A stretch of DNA of 64,000 nucleotides from Chionomys nivalis (lineage: Eukaryota > Chordata > Mammalia > Rodentia > Cricetidae). The notes beneath the pieces are model-generated. The model did not search any database. It saw nothing but the letters and a program-made list of their open reading frames with translations, and was not told the origin of the DNA. Below, piece after piece: positions 27,501 through 42,050 of the stretch. The stretch is taken from contig NC_080097.1 in NCBI RefSeq assembly GCF_950005125.1, forward strand, positions 76,302,601 through 76,366,600, read 5' to 3'. The position numbers and the translations under genes are program-made. Positions within the stretch are counted from its first letter, which is position 1; each line of letters starts with the position of its first letter.

Positions 27501-29326
27501 TGACAGAGAAAAGGAAAACTGATCTCACTTCTAATAGATATTTGACAGTTGCAAACATCTGCTTCTTTACAGAGAAACTCATGTGTGTTTCATACTAAAA
27601 CTTTTTAAGAAATGAATACACATTCAAAAGAACGTGATTATCATTCAAAGCAAAGCTTCTACAGAGGATGGAACACTGATCTCACTTCTAACAAGACTTT
27701 GACATTTAGGAAACAATTGAATCTCTTTACCAAGTAACACGTGTGTTTCTTACTAAAGCTAATCCTGAAATGAATACACTTTCAAAGGAATGTGATTATC
27801 TTTCAAAGTAAAGCTTCTACACAGAAAGGAACACTGATCTCTCTTCTAACAATACTTTGACATGTCGCAAAAAATGGCCTCTCTTCAGAGAAACACATGT
27901 GCGTTTCTTACTAAAGCTATTTATGAAATGAACACCCTTTCAAAAGAATGTGATTTTCTTTCAAAGTAAACCTGCTACAGAGAAAAGGAATACTGATTTC
28001 ACTTCAAAAAATACTTTGAATGTCGTAAACAACTGCTTCTCCTTACCAAGATACACATGTGTGTTTCATGCTAAAGCTTTTCAAGAAATGAATACACTTT
28101 CAAAAGAATGTGAATATCTTTCAAAGTAAAGCTTGTACAGAGAAAAGGAATACGGATCTCACTTCTACCAATACTTTAACATGTTCCAAAGAACTGCTTC
28201 TCTTTACAGAAAAACACATGTGCTTTTCTTACAAAAGCATTTCATGAAATAAATACACATTCAAAAGAACGTTATTATCTTTCAAAGTAAAACTTCTGCA
28301 GAGAAAAGGAAAACTAATCTCACTTCTAACAGTAATTTGACATGTCGCAAACATCTGCTTCTCTTTACAGAGAAACACATGTGCGTTTCTTACTAAAGCT
28401 TTTCAAGATATGAATACACTTTCAAAAGAACATGTTTATATTTCAAAACAAAGATTCTACAGAGAAAAGGAACACTGATCTCACTTCTAACAATACTTTG
28501 ACATGTCGTAAACAATGGCTTCTCTTTACAAGGAACAGTTGTGCGTTTCTTACTTAAGTTATTTATGAAATGAATACACTTTCAAAGAATGTGATTATCT
28601 TTCAAAGTAAAGTTTCTAAAGAGAAATGAACACTGATCTCACTTCTAACAAGGCTTTGACATGTCAGAAACAACTGCCTTTCCTTACCAAGAAACACATG
28701 TGTGTTATTACTAAAGCATTTAAAGAAATAAATACACTTTCAAAAGAACGTGATTATATTTCAAATTAAAGCTTGCACACAGAAAATGACTACTGATCTC
28801 ACTTCTAACATGTCGAAAACAACTGCTTCTCCTTACAGAGAAACACATGTGTGTTTCTTACAAAAGTATTTCATGAAATAAATGCACTTTCAAAAAAACG
28901 TGATTATCTTCCAAAGTAAAGCTTCTATAGAGAAAAGGAACACTGATCTCACTTCTCAAAAGACTTTGACATGTAGCAAAAACTGCTTCTCTTTACCAAG
29001 AAACACATGTGTTTCTTAATAAAGCTTTTCAAGAGATGAATACACTTTCAAAAGAACATGATTATATTTCAAAGCAAAGCTTCTACAGAGAAAAGTAACA
29101 CTGATCTCACTTCTAACAGTAATTTGCCATGTTGCAAACAACTGCTTTTCTTTACAAAGAAACACTTTTGCGTTTCTTACTAAAGCTATTTTTGAAATGA
29201 ACTCTTTCAAAACAATGTGATTATCTTCCAAAGTAAAGCTTCTACAGAGAAAAGGAAAACTGATCTCACTTCAAACAGTAATAGATATGTCGGAAAAATC
29301 TGCTTCTCTATAAGGAGAAGCACATG
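24555..29326. repeat. HOR unit 7: standard 30-mer (4772 bp), mosaic
   Basis: The left end matches unit 6 (TACGCTTT near 24589 and ATATTTAAAAGC). The central and right parts match unit 8: GCGATTCTTAC near 26470, AAACATCTGC, CTCTTCAGAG near 27882 and TTCAAAAAATAC near 28005. The pattern implies at least one exchange between a 20-mer-type left part and a 30-mer-type right part. Confidence 0.95.
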
Positions 29327-32300
29327 TGCATTTCTTAATAAAGCTTTTCCTAAAATGAATACACTTTAAAAAGAACGTGATTATATCTAAAAGCAAAGAT
29401 TCTACAGAGAAAAGGAACACGGATCTCACTTCTAACAAGCCTTTGACATGTCACAAAGAACTGCTTTGCTTTACAGAAAAAGACATGTGCGTTTCTTACT
29501 AAAGCATTTCAAGAAATGAATACACTTTCAAAAGAATGTGATTATCTTTCAAATAAAGCTTCTACAGAGAAAAGGAATACTGATCTCACTTCAAACAATA
29601 CTTTGACATGTCGCAAACAATTGCTTCTCTTTAACAAGATACACGTGGGTTTCTTAGTAAAGCTTTTCAAGAAATGAATACACTTTCAAAAGAACGTGAT
29701 TATATTTCAAAGCATAGCTTCTACAGAGAAAAGGAACACTGATCTCACTTCTAACAGTAATTTGACATGTCGCAAACAACTTTTCTTTACACAGAAAGAC
29801 GTGTGTTTCTTACTAAAGCTATTTATAAAATGAATACACTTTCCAAAGAATGTGACTTTCTTTCAAAGTAAAGCTTCTACGGAGAAAAGGAACATTGATA
29901 TCACTTCTAACAATAATTTGACACGTCGCAAACAACTGCTTCTCTTTACAGGGAAACACATGTGTGTTTCTTCCTAAAGCTTTTCATGAAATGAATACAC
30001 TTTGAAATAAATGTGATTATCTTTCAAAGTAAAGCTTCTACAGAGAAAGGAACACTTATCTCTCTTCCAAAAATACTTTGACATGTCGCAAAAAATGGCT
30101 TTTCTTTACAGAGAAACAGTTGTGCGTTTCTTACTAAAGCTATTTTTGAAATGAATACACTTTCAAAACAATGAGATTATCTTTCAAAGTAAAGCTTGTA
30201 GAGAGAAAAGAAAACTGTTCTCATTTTTAACAGTAATTTGACATGTCACAAACAACTGCTTTTCTTTAGAGAGAAATACATGTATGTTTCTTACTAAAGA
30301 TTTTCAAGAAATGTATACACTTTCAAAAGAACGTGATTATCTTTCAAATTAAAGCTTGTACAGAGAAAAGGAATATTGATCTCACTTCAAACAATATTTT
30401 GACATGTCCCAAACAACTGCTTCTCCTAACCAAGTAACACATGTGCTTTGCTTACTAAAGTTTTAAAGAAATGAATACACTTTTAAAAGAACATGATTAT
30501 ATTTCAAAGCAGAGTTTCTACAGAGAATGGAACACTGATCTCACTTCTAACAATACTTTGACATGTCGCAAACAACTGCTTCTCTTTACAGAGAAACACT
30601 TGTGCGTTTCTTACTAAAGCTATTAATGAAATGAATACACTTTCAGAAGAATATGATTATCTTTCAAAGTAAAGTTGTACAGAGAAAGGTAAACTGATCT
30701 CACTTCTAACAATACTTTGACATGTCGCAAACAACTGCTTCTCTTTACCAAGAAACACATGTGTTTCTAACTAAAGCTGTTCAAGAAATGTATACACTTT
30801 CAAAAGAATGTGATTATCCTTCAAAGTAAAGCTTGTACAAAGAAAAGGAACACTGATATCACTTCTAACAAGACGTTGACATGTCGCAAAAAACTGCTTC
30901 TCTTTATCAAGAAACACATGTGTGTTAGTTACTAAAGCTTTTCAGGAAATGAATACACTTTCAAAAGAATGTGATTATCTTTCAAAGTAAATCTTGTACC
31001 TAGAAAAGGAATATTGACCTCACTTCAAACAACACTTTGACATGCCGCAAACAACTGCTTCTCCTTACCAAGTAACACAAGTGCGTTTTAACTAAAGCTT
31101 TTCAGGAAAGAATACAGTTTCAAAATAGCGTGATTATCTTTCAATGTAAAGCTTGTACAGAGAAAAGGAACACTGATCTCACTAATAACAATACTTTGAC
31201 ATGTCGCAAAAAATGGCCTCTCTTTACAGAGAAACACATGTGCGATTCTTACTAAAGCTATTTATGAAATAAATACACTTTCAAAGAATGTGGTTATCTT
31301 TCAAATTAAAGCTTCTACAGAGAAAAGCAACACTGATCTCAGGTCTAATAGGACGTTGACATGTCGCAAACAACTGCTTCTCATTACCAAGAAACACATG
31401 TGCGTTTCTTACTAAAGTTTTTAAAGAAATGAATACACTTTTTAAAGAACCAATTGTATTGCAAAGCAAAGCTTCTACAGAGAATGGAACACTGATCTCC
31501 CTTCTAACAATACTTTGACATGTCGCAAACAACAGCTTCTCTTTACAGAGAAACACTTGTGCGTTTCTTACTAAAGCTATTAATGAAATGAATACACTTT
31601 CAAAGAATGTGATTATCTTTCAAAGTAAAGCTTCTACAGAGAAATGAATACTGATCACACTTCTAACAAGACTTTGACATGTCAGAAACAACTGCTTCTC
31701 TTTACCAAGACACACATGAGCATTATTACTAAAGCATTTCTAGAAATGAATACACTTTCAAAAGAACGTGCCTATATTTCAAAATAAAGCTTCCACAGAG
31801 AAAATGAACACTGATCTCACTTCTAACAGTAATTTGACATGTCGAAAAGAAGTGCTTTTCTTTACAGAGAAACACATGTACGTTTCTTACTAAAGCTTAT
31901 CATGAAATGAATACACTTTCAAAAGAATATGATTATACTTCAAAGCAAAGCTTCTACAGAGAAAAGGAACACTGATCTCACTTCTAAAAATACTTGACAT
32001 GTCGGAAAAAACTGCTTCTCTTTACAGAGAAACACATATGCGTTTCTTCCTAATGCTTTTCATGAAATGAATACACTTTGAAAAGAATGTGATTATCTTT
32101 CAAAGTAAAGCTTTTACAGAGAAAGGAACACTGATCTCTCTTCTAAAAATACTTTGACATGATGCATAATACGGCCTTTCTTTACAGAGAAACAACTGTG
32201 CGTTTCTTACTAAAGTTATATATGAAACTAATACACTTTCAAAAAACGTGATTATCTTTCAAAATAAAGCTTTGACAGAGAAAAGGAAAACTGATCTCAC

Positions 32301-34095
32301 TTCTAATAGATATTTGACAGTTGCAAACATCTGCTTCTTTACAGAGAAACTCATGTGTGTTTCATACTAAAACTTTTTAAGAAATGAATACACATTCAAA
32401 AGAACGTTATTATCATTCAAAGCAAAGCTTCTACAGAGGATGGAACACTGATCTCACTTCTAACAAGACTTTGACATTTAGGAAACAATTGAATCTCTTT
32501 ACCAAGTAACACGTGTGTTTCTTACTAAAGCTAATCCTGAAATGAATACACTTTCAAAGGAATGTGATTATCTTTCAAAGTAAAGCTTCTACACAGAAAG
32601 GAACACTGATCTCTCTTCTAACAATACTTTGACATGTCGCAAAAAATGGCCTCTCTTCAGAGAAACACATGTGCGTTTCTTACTAAAGCTATTTATGAAA
32701 TGAACACCCTTTCAAAAGAATGTGATTTTCTTTCAAAGTAAACCTGCTACAGAGAAAAGGAATACTGATTTCACTTCAAAAAATACTTTGAATGTCGTAA
32801 ACAACTGCTTCTCCTTACCAAGATACACATGTGTGTTTCATGCTAAAGCTTTTCAAGAAATGAATACACTTTCAAAAGAATGTGAATATCTTTCAAAGTA
32901 AAGCTTGTACAGAGAAAAGGAATACGGATCTCACTTCTACCAATACTTTAACATGTTCCAAAGAACTGCTTCTCTTTACAGAAAAACACATGTGCTTTTC
33001 TTACAAAAGCATTTCATGAAATAAATACACATTCAAAAGAACGTTATTATCTTTCAAAGTAAAACTTCTGCAGAGAAAAGGAAAACTAATCTCACTTCTA
33101 ACAGTAATTTGACATGTCGCAAACATCTGCTTCTCTTTACAGAGAAACACATGTGCGTTTCTTACTAAAGCTTTTCAAGATATGAATACACTTTCAAAAG
33201 AACATGTTTATATTTCAAAACAAAGATTCTACAGAGAAAAGGAACACTGATCTCACTTCTAACAATACTTTGACATGTAAACAATGGCTTCTCTTTACAA
33301 GGAACAGTTGTGCGTTTCTTACTTAAGTTATTTATGAAATGAATACACTTTCAAAGAATGTGATTATCTTTCAAAGTAAAGTTTCTAAAGAGAAATGAAT
33401 ACTGATCTCACTTCTAACAAGGCTTTGACATGTCAGAAACAACTGCCTTTCCTTACCAAGAAACACATGTGTGTTATTACTAAAGCATTTAAAGAAATAA
33501 ATACACTTTCAAAAGAACGTGATTATATTTCAAATTAAAGCTTGCACACAGAAAATGACTACTGATCTCACTTCTAACATGTCGAAAACAACTGCTTCTC
33601 CTTACAGAGAAACACATGTGTGTTTCTTACAAAAGTATTTCATGAAATAAATGCACTTTCAAAAAAACGTGATTATCTTCCAAAGTAAAGCTTCTATAGA
33701 GAAAAGGAACACTGATCTCACTTCTCAAAAGACTTTGACATGTAGCAAAAACTGCTTCTCTTTACCAAGAAACACATGTGTTTCTTAATAAAGCTTTTCA
33801 AGAGATGAATACACTTTCAAAAGAACATGATTATATTTCAAAGCAAAGCTTCTACAGAGAAAAGTAACACTGATCTCACTTCTAACAGTAATTTGCCATG
33901 TTGCAAACAACTGCTTTTCTTTACAAAGAAACACTTTTGCGTTTCTTACTAAAGCTATTTTTGAAATGAACTCTTTCAAAACAATGTGATTATCTTCCAA
34001 AGTAAAGCTTCTACAGAGAAAAGGAAAACTGATCTCACTTCAAACAGTAATAGATATGTCGGAAAAATCTGCTTCTCTATAAGGAGAAGCACATG
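29327..34095. repeat. HOR unit 8: standard 30-mer (4769 bp)
   Basis: Shares the CTCTTCAGAG and TTCAAAAAATAC markers uniquely with unit 7. A 3-bp deletion near 33278 (GACATGTAAAC instead of GACATGTCGTAAAC) accounts for its length. A private change, GTGCCTATATTT, lies near 31770. Confidence 0.95.
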
Positions 34096-37000
34096 TGCAT
34101 TTCTTAATAAAGCTTTTCCTAAAATGAATACACTTTAAAAAGAACGTGATTATATCTAAAAGCAAAGATTCTACAGAGAAAAGGAACACGGATCTCACTT
34201 CTAACAAGCCTTTGACATGTCACAAAGAACTGCTTTGCTTTACAGAAAAAGACATGTGCGTTTCTTACTAAAGCATTTCAAGAAATGAATACACTTTCAA
34301 AAGAATGTGATTATCTTTCAAATAAAGCTTCTACAGAGAAAAGGAATACTGATCTCACTTCAAACAATACTTTGACATGTCGCAAACAATTGCTTCTCTT
34401 TAACAAGATACACGTGGGTTTCTTAGTAAAGCTTTTCAAGAAATGAATACACTTTCAAAAGAACGTGATTATATTTCAAAGCATAGCTTCTACAGAGAAA
34501 AGGAACACTGATCTCACTTCTAACAGTAATTTGACATGTCGCAAACAACTTTTCTTTACACAGAAAGACGTGTGTTTCTTACTAAAGCTATTTATAAAAT
34601 GAATACACTTTCCAAAGAATGTGACTTTCTTTCAAAGTAAAGCTTCTACGGAGAAAAGGAACATTGATATCACTTCTAACAATAATTTGACACGTCGCAA
34701 ACAACTGCTTCTCTTTACAGGGAAACACATGTGTGTTTCTTCCTAAAGCTTTTCATGAAATGAATACACTTTGAAATAAATGTGATTATCTTTCAAAGTA
34801 AAGCTTCTACAGAGAAAGGAACACTTATCTCTCTTCCAAAAATACTTTGACATGTCGCAAAAAATGGCTTTTCTTTACAGAGAAACAGTTGTGCGTTTCT
34901 TACTAAAGCTATTTTTGAAATGAATACACTTTCAAAACAATGAGATTATCTTTCAAAGTAAAGCTTGTAGAGAGAAAAGAAAACTGTTCTCATTTTTAAC
35001 AGTAATTTGACATGTCACAAACAACTGCTTTTCTTTAGAGAGAAATACATGTATGTTTCTTACTAAAGATTTTCAAGAAATGTATACACTTTCAAAAGAA
35101 CGTGATTATCTTTCAAATTAAAGCTTGTACAGAGAAAAGGAATATTGATCTCACTTCAAACAATATTTTGACATGTCCCAAACAACTGCTTCTCCTAACC
35201 AAGTAACACATGTGCTTTGCTTACTAAAGTTTTAAAGAAATGAATACACTTTTAAAAGAACATGATTATATTTCAAAGCAGAGTTTCTACAGAGAATGGA
35301 ACACTGATCTCACTTCTAACAATACTTTGACATGTCGCAAACAACTGCTTCTCTTTACAGAGAAACACTTGTGCGTTTCTTACTAAAGCTATTAATGAAA
35401 TGAATACACTTTCAGAAGAATATGATTATCTTTCAAAGTAAAGTTGTACAGAGAAAGGTAAACTGATCTCACTTCTAACAATACTTTGACATGTCGCAAA
35501 CAACTGCTTCTCTTTACCAAGAAACACATGTGTTTCTAACTAAAGCTGTTCAAGAAATGTATACACTTTCAAAAGAATGTGATTATCCTTCAAAGTAAAG
35601 CTTGTACAAAGAAAAGGAACACTGATATCACTTCTAACAAGACGTTGACATGTCGCAAAAAACTGCTTCTCTTTATCAAGAAACACATGTGTGTTAGTTA
35701 CTAAAGCTTTTCAGGAAATGAATACACTTTCAAAAGAATGTGATTATCTTTCAAAGTAAATCTTGTACCTAGAAAAGGAATATTGACCTCACTTCAAACA
35801 ACACTTTGACATGCCGCAAACAACTGCTTCTCCTTACCAAGTAACACAAGTGCGTTTTAACTAAAGCTTTTCAGGAAAGAATACAGTTTCAAAATAGCGT
35901 GATTATCTTTCAATGTAAAGCTTGTACAGAGAAAAGGAACACTGATCTCACTAATAACAATACTTTGACATGTCGCAAAAAATGGCCTCTCTTTACAGAG
36001 AAACACATGTGCGTTTCTTACTAAAGCTATTTATGAAATAAATACACTTTCAAAGAATGTGGTTATCTTTCAAATTAAAGCTTCTACAGAGAAAAGCAAC
36101 ACTGATCTCAGGTCTAATAGGACGTTGACATGTCGCAAACAACTGCTTCTCATTACCAAGAAACACATGTGCGTTTCTTACTAAAGTTTTTAAAGAAATG
36201 AATACACTTTTTAAAGAACCAATTGTATTGCAAAGCAAAGCTTCTACAGAGAATGGAACACTGATCTCCCTTCTAACAATACTTTGACATGTCGCAAACA
36301 ACAGCTTCTCTTTACAGAGAAACACTTGTGCGTTTCTTACTAAAGCTATTAATGAAATGAATACACTTTCAAAGAATGTGATTATCTTTCAAAGTAAAGC
36401 TTCTACAGAGAAATGAATACTGATCACACTTCTAACAAGACTTTGACATGTCAGAAACAACTGCTTCTCTTTACCAAGACACACATGAGCATTATTACTA
36501 AAGCATTTCTAGAAATGAATACACTTTCAAAAGAACGTGACTATATTTCAAAATAAAGCTTCCACAGAGAAAATGAACACTGATCTCACTTCTAACAGTA
36601 ATTTGACATGTCGAAAAGAAGTGCTTTTCTTTACAGAGAAACACATGTACGTTTCTTACTAAAGCTTATCATGAAATGAATACACTTTCAAAAGAATATG
36701 ATTATACTTCAAAGCAAAGCTTCTACAGAGAAAAGGAACACTGATCTCACTTCTAAAAATACTTGACATGTCGGAAAAAACTGCTTCTCTTTACAGAGAA
36801 ACACATATGCGTTTCTTCCTAATGCTTTTCATGAAATGAATACACTTTGAAAAGAATGTGATTATCTTTCAAAGTAAAGCTTTTACAGAGAAAGGAACAC
36901 TGATCTCTCTTCTAAAAATACTTTGACATGATGCATAATACGGCCTTTCTTTACAGAGAAACAACTGTGCGTTTCTTACTAAAGTTATATATGAAACTAA

Positions 37001-38863
37001 TACACTTTCAAAAAACGTGATTATCTTTCAAAATAAAGCTTTGACAGAGAAAAGGAAAACTGATCTCACTTCTAATAGATATTTGACAGTTGCAAACGTC
37101 TGCTTCTTTACAGAGAAACTCATGTGTGTTTCATACTAAAACTTTTTAAGAAATGAATACACATTCAAAAGAACGTGATTATCATTCAAAGCAAAGCTTC
37201 TACAGAGGATGGAACACTGATCTCACTTCTAACAAGACTTTGACATTTAGGAAACAATTGAATCTCTTTACCAAGTAACACGTGTGTTTCTTACTAAAGC
37301 TAATCCTGAAATGAATACACTTTCAAAGGAATGTGATTATCTTTCAAAGTAAAGCTTCTACACAGAAAGGAACACTGATCTCTCTTCTAACAATACTTTG
37401 ACATGTCGCAAAAAATGGCCTCTCTTTAGAGAAACACATGTGCGTTTCTTACTAAAGCTATTTATGAAATGAACACCCTTTCAAAAGAATGTGATTTTCT
37501 TTCAAAGTAAACCTGCTACAGAGAAAAGGAATACTGATTTCACTTCAAACAATACTTTGAATGTCGTAAACAACTGCTTCTCCTTACCAAGATACACATG
37601 TGTGTTTCATGCTAAAGCTTTTCAAGAAATGAATACACTTTCAAAAGAATGTGAATATCTTTCAAAGTAAAGCTTGTACAGAGAAAAGGAATACGGATCT
37701 CACTTCTACCAATACTTTAACATGTTCCAAAGAACTGCTTCTCTTTGCAGAAAAACACATGTGCTTTTCTTACAAAAGCATTTCATGAAATAAATACACA
37801 TTCAAAAGAACGTTATTATCTTTCAAAGTAAAACTTCTGCAGAGAAAAGGAAAACTAATCTCACTTCTAACAGTAATTTGACATGTCGCAAACATCTGCT
37901 TCTCTTTACAGAGAAACACATGTGCGTTTCTTACTAAAGCTTTTCAAGATATGAATACACTTTCAAAAGAACATGTTTATATTTCAAAACAAAGATTCTA
38001 CAGAGAAAAGGAACACTGATCTCACTTCTAACAATACTTTGACATGTCGTAAACAATGGCTTCTCTTTACAAGGAACAGTTGTGCGTTTCTTAAGTTATT
38101 TATGAAATGAATACACTTTCAAAGAATGTGATTATCTTTCAAAGTAAAGTTTCTAAAGAGAAATGAACACTGATCTCACTTCTAACAAGGCTTTGACATG
38201 TCAGAAACAACTGCCTTTCCTTACCAAGAAACACATGTGTGTTATTACTAAAGCATTTAAAGAAATAAATACACTTTCAAAAGAACGTGATTATATTTCA
38301 AATTAAAGCTTGCACACAGAAAATGACTACTGATCTCACTTCTAACATGTCGAAAACAACTGCTTCTCCTTACAGAGAAACACATGTGTGTTTCTTACAA
38401 AAGTATTTCATGAAATAAATGCACTTTCAAAAAAACGTGATTATCTTCCAAAGTAAAGCTTCTATAGAGAAAAGGAACACTGATCTCACTTCTCAAAAGA
38501 CTTTGACATGTAGCAAAAACTGCTTCTCTTTACCAAGAAACACATGTGTTTCTTAATAAAGCTTTTCAAGAGATGAATACACTTTCAAAAGAACATGATT
38601 ATATTTCAAAGCAAAGCTTCTACAGAGAAAAGTAACACTGATCTCACTTCTAACAGTAATTTGCCATGTTGCAAACAACTGCTTTTCTTTACAAAGAAAC
38701 ACTTTTGCGTTTCTTACTAAAGCTATTTTTGAAATGAACTCTTTCAAAACAATGTGATTATCTTCCAAAGTAAAGCTTCTACAGAGAAAAGGAAAACTGA
38801 TCTCACTTCAAACAGTAATAGATATGTCGGAAAAATCTGCTTCTCTATAAGGAGAAGCACATG
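34096..38863. repeat. HOR unit 9: standard 30-mer (4768 bp)
   Basis: The length is explained by a 4-bp deletion near 38091 (TTTCTTAAGTT instead of TTTCTTACTTAAGTT), shared with units 11 and 12 only. It carries GATCTCCCTTC in monomer 14 and the private CTCTTTGCAG near 37743. Confidence 0.95.
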
Positions 38864-41800
38864 TGCATTTCTTAATAAAGCTTTTCCTAAAATGAATACA
38901 CTTTAAAAAGAACGTGATTATATCTAAAAGCAAAGATTCTACAGAGAAAAGGAACACGGATCTCACTTCTAACAAGCCTTTGACATGTCACAAAGAACTG
39001 CTTTGCTTTACAGAAAAAGACATGTGCGTTTCTTACTAAAGCATTTCAAGAAATGAATACACTTTCAAAAGAATGTGATTATCTTTCAAATAAAGCTTCT
39101 ACAGAGAAAAGGAATACTGATCTCACTTCAAACAATACTTTGACATGTCGCAAACAATTGCTTCTCTTTAACAAGATACACGTGGGTTTCTTAGTAAAGC
39201 TTTTCAAGAAATGAATACACTTTCAAAAGAACGTGATTATATTTCAAAGCATAGCTTCTACAGAGAAAAGGAACACTGATCTCACTTCTAACAGTAATTT
39301 GACATGTCGCAAACAACTTTTCTTTACACAGAAAGACGTGTGTTTCTTACTAAAGCTATTTATAAAATGAATACACTTTCCAAAGAATGTGACTTTCTTT
39401 CAAAGTAAAGCTTCTACGGAGAAAAGGAACATTGATATCACTTCTAACAATAATTTGACACGTCGCAAACAACTGCTTCTCTTTACAGGGAAACACATGT
39501 GTGTTTCTTCCTAAAGCTTTTCATGAAATGAATACACTTTGAAATAAATGTGATTATCTTTCAAAGTAAAGCTTCTACAGAGAAAGGAACACTTATCTCT
39601 CTTCCAAAAATACTTTGACATGTCGCAAAAAATGGCTTTTCTTTACAGAGAAACAGTTGTGCGTTTCTTACTAAAGCTATTTTTGAAATGAATACACTTT
39701 CAAAACAATGAGATTATCTTTCAAAGTAAAGCTTGTAGAGAGAAAAGAAAACTGTTCTCATTTTTAACAGTAATTTGACATGTCACAAACAACTGCTTTT
39801 CTTTAGAGAGAAATACATGTATGTTTCTTACTAAAGATTTTCAAGAAATGTATACACTTTCAAAAGAACGTGATTATCTTTCAAATTAAAGCTTGTACAG
39901 AGAAAAGGAATATTGATCTCACTTCAAACAATATTTTGACATGTCCCAAACAACTGCTTCTCCTAACCAAGTAACACATGTGCTTTGCTTACTAAAGTTT
40001 TAAAGAAATGAATACACTTTTAAAAGAACATGATTATATTTCAAAGCAGAGTTTCTACAGAGAATGGAACACTGATCTCACTTCTAACAATACTTTGACA
40101 TGTCGCAAACAACTGCTTCTCTTTACAGAGAAACACTTGTGCGTTTCTTACTAAAGCTATTAATGAAATGAATACACTTTCAGAAGAATATGATTATCTT
40201 TCAAAGTAAAGTTGTACAGAGAAAGGTAAACTGATCTCACTTCTAACAATACTTTGACATGTCGCAAACAACTGCTTCTCTTTACCAAGAAACACATGTG
40301 TTTCTAACTAAAGCTGTTCAAGAAATGTATACACTTTCAAAAGAATGTGATTATCCTTCAAAGTAAAGCTTGTACAAAGAAAAGGAACACTGATATCACT
40401 TCTAACAAGACGTTGACATGTCGCAAAAAACTGCTTCTCTTTATCAAGAAACACATGTGTGTTAGTTACTAAAGCTTTTCAGGAAATGAATACACTTTCA
40501 AAAGAATGTGATTATCTTTCAAAGTAAATCTTGTACCTAGAAAAGGAATATTGACCTCACTTCAAACAACACTTTGACATGCCGCAAACAACTGCTTCTC
40601 CTTACCAAGTAACACAAGTGCGTTTTAACTAAAGCTTTTCAGGAAAGAATACAGTTTCAAAATAGCGTGATTATCTTTCAATGTAAAGCTTGTACAGAGA
40701 AAAGGAACACTGATCTCACTAATAACAATACTTTGACATGTCGCAAAAAATGGCCTCTCTTTACAGAGAAACACATGTGCGTTTCTTACTAAAGCTATTT
40801 ATGAAATAAATACACTTTCAAAGAATGTGGTTATCTTTCAAATTAAAGCTTCTACAGAGAAAAGCAACACTGATCTCAGGTCTAATAGGACGTTGACATG
40901 TCGCAAACAACTGCTTCTCATTACCAAGAAACACATGTGCGTTTCTTACTAAAGTTTTTAAAGAAATGAATACACTTTTTAAAGAACCAATTGTATTTCA
41001 AAGCAAAGCTTCTACAGAGAATGGAACACTGATCTCACTTCTAACAATACTTTGACATGTCGCAAACAACAGCTTCTCTTTACAGAGAAACACTTGTGCG
41101 TTTCTTACTAAAGCTATTAATGAAATGAATACACTTTCAAAGAATGTGATTATCTTTCAAAGTAAAGCTTCTACAGAGAAATGAATACTGATCACACTTC
41201 TAACAAGACTTTGACATGTCAGAAACAACTGCTTCTCTTTACCAAGACACACATGAGCATTATTACTAAAGCATTTCTAGAAATGAATACACTTTCAAAA
41301 GAACGTGACTATATTTCAAAATAAAGCTTCCACAGAGAAAATGAACACTGATCTCACTTCTAACAAGGCTTTGACATGTCAGAAACAACTGCCTTTCCTT
41401 ACCAAGAAACACATGTGTGTTATTACTAAAGCATTTAAAGAAATAAATACACTTTCAAAAGAACGTGATTATATTTCAAATTAAAGCTTGCACACAGAAA
41501 ATGACTACTGATCTCACTTCTAACAATACTTTGACATGTCGAAAACAACTGCTTCTCCTTACAGAGAAACACGTGTGTTTCTTACAAAAGTATTTCATGA
41601 AATAAATGCACTTTCAAAAAAACGTGATTATCTTCCAAAGTAAAGCTTCTATAGAGAAAAGGAACACTGATCTCACTTCTCAAAAGACTTTGACATGTAG
41701 CAAAAACTGCTTCTCTTTACCAAGAAACACATGTGTTTCTTAATAAAGCTTTTCAAGAGATGAATACACTTTCAAAAGAACATGATTATATTTCAAAGCA

Positions 41801-42050
41801 AAGCTTCTACAGAGAAAAGTAACACTGATCTCACTTCTAACAGTAATTTGCCATGTTGCAAACAACTGCTTTTCTTTACAAAGAAACACTTTTGCGTTTC
41901 TTACTAAAGCTATTTTTGAAATGAACTCTTTCAAAACAATGTGATTATCTTCCAAAGTAAAGCTTCTACAGAGAAAAGGAAAACTGATCTCACTTCAAAC
42001 AGTAATAGATATGTCGGAAAAATCTGCTTCTCTATAAGGAGAAGCACATG
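38864..42050. repeat. HOR unit 10: 20-mer deletion derivative (3187 bp)
   Basis: An isolated 20-mer flanked by 30-mers, with the same 16/26 hybrid and 11-bp segment as units 4-6. It shares GTATTTCAAAG with units 4 and 5. A private 2-bp loss near 41571 (CACGTGTGTTTC instead of CACATGTGTGTTTC) gives 3187 bp. Confidence 0.95.
41256..41415. repeat. Hybrid monomer 16/26 in unit 10
   Basis: Same junction as in units 4-6, although this copy is separated from them by three 30-mers, indicating spread or re-insertion of the 20-mer form by unequal exchange. Confidence 0.92.
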
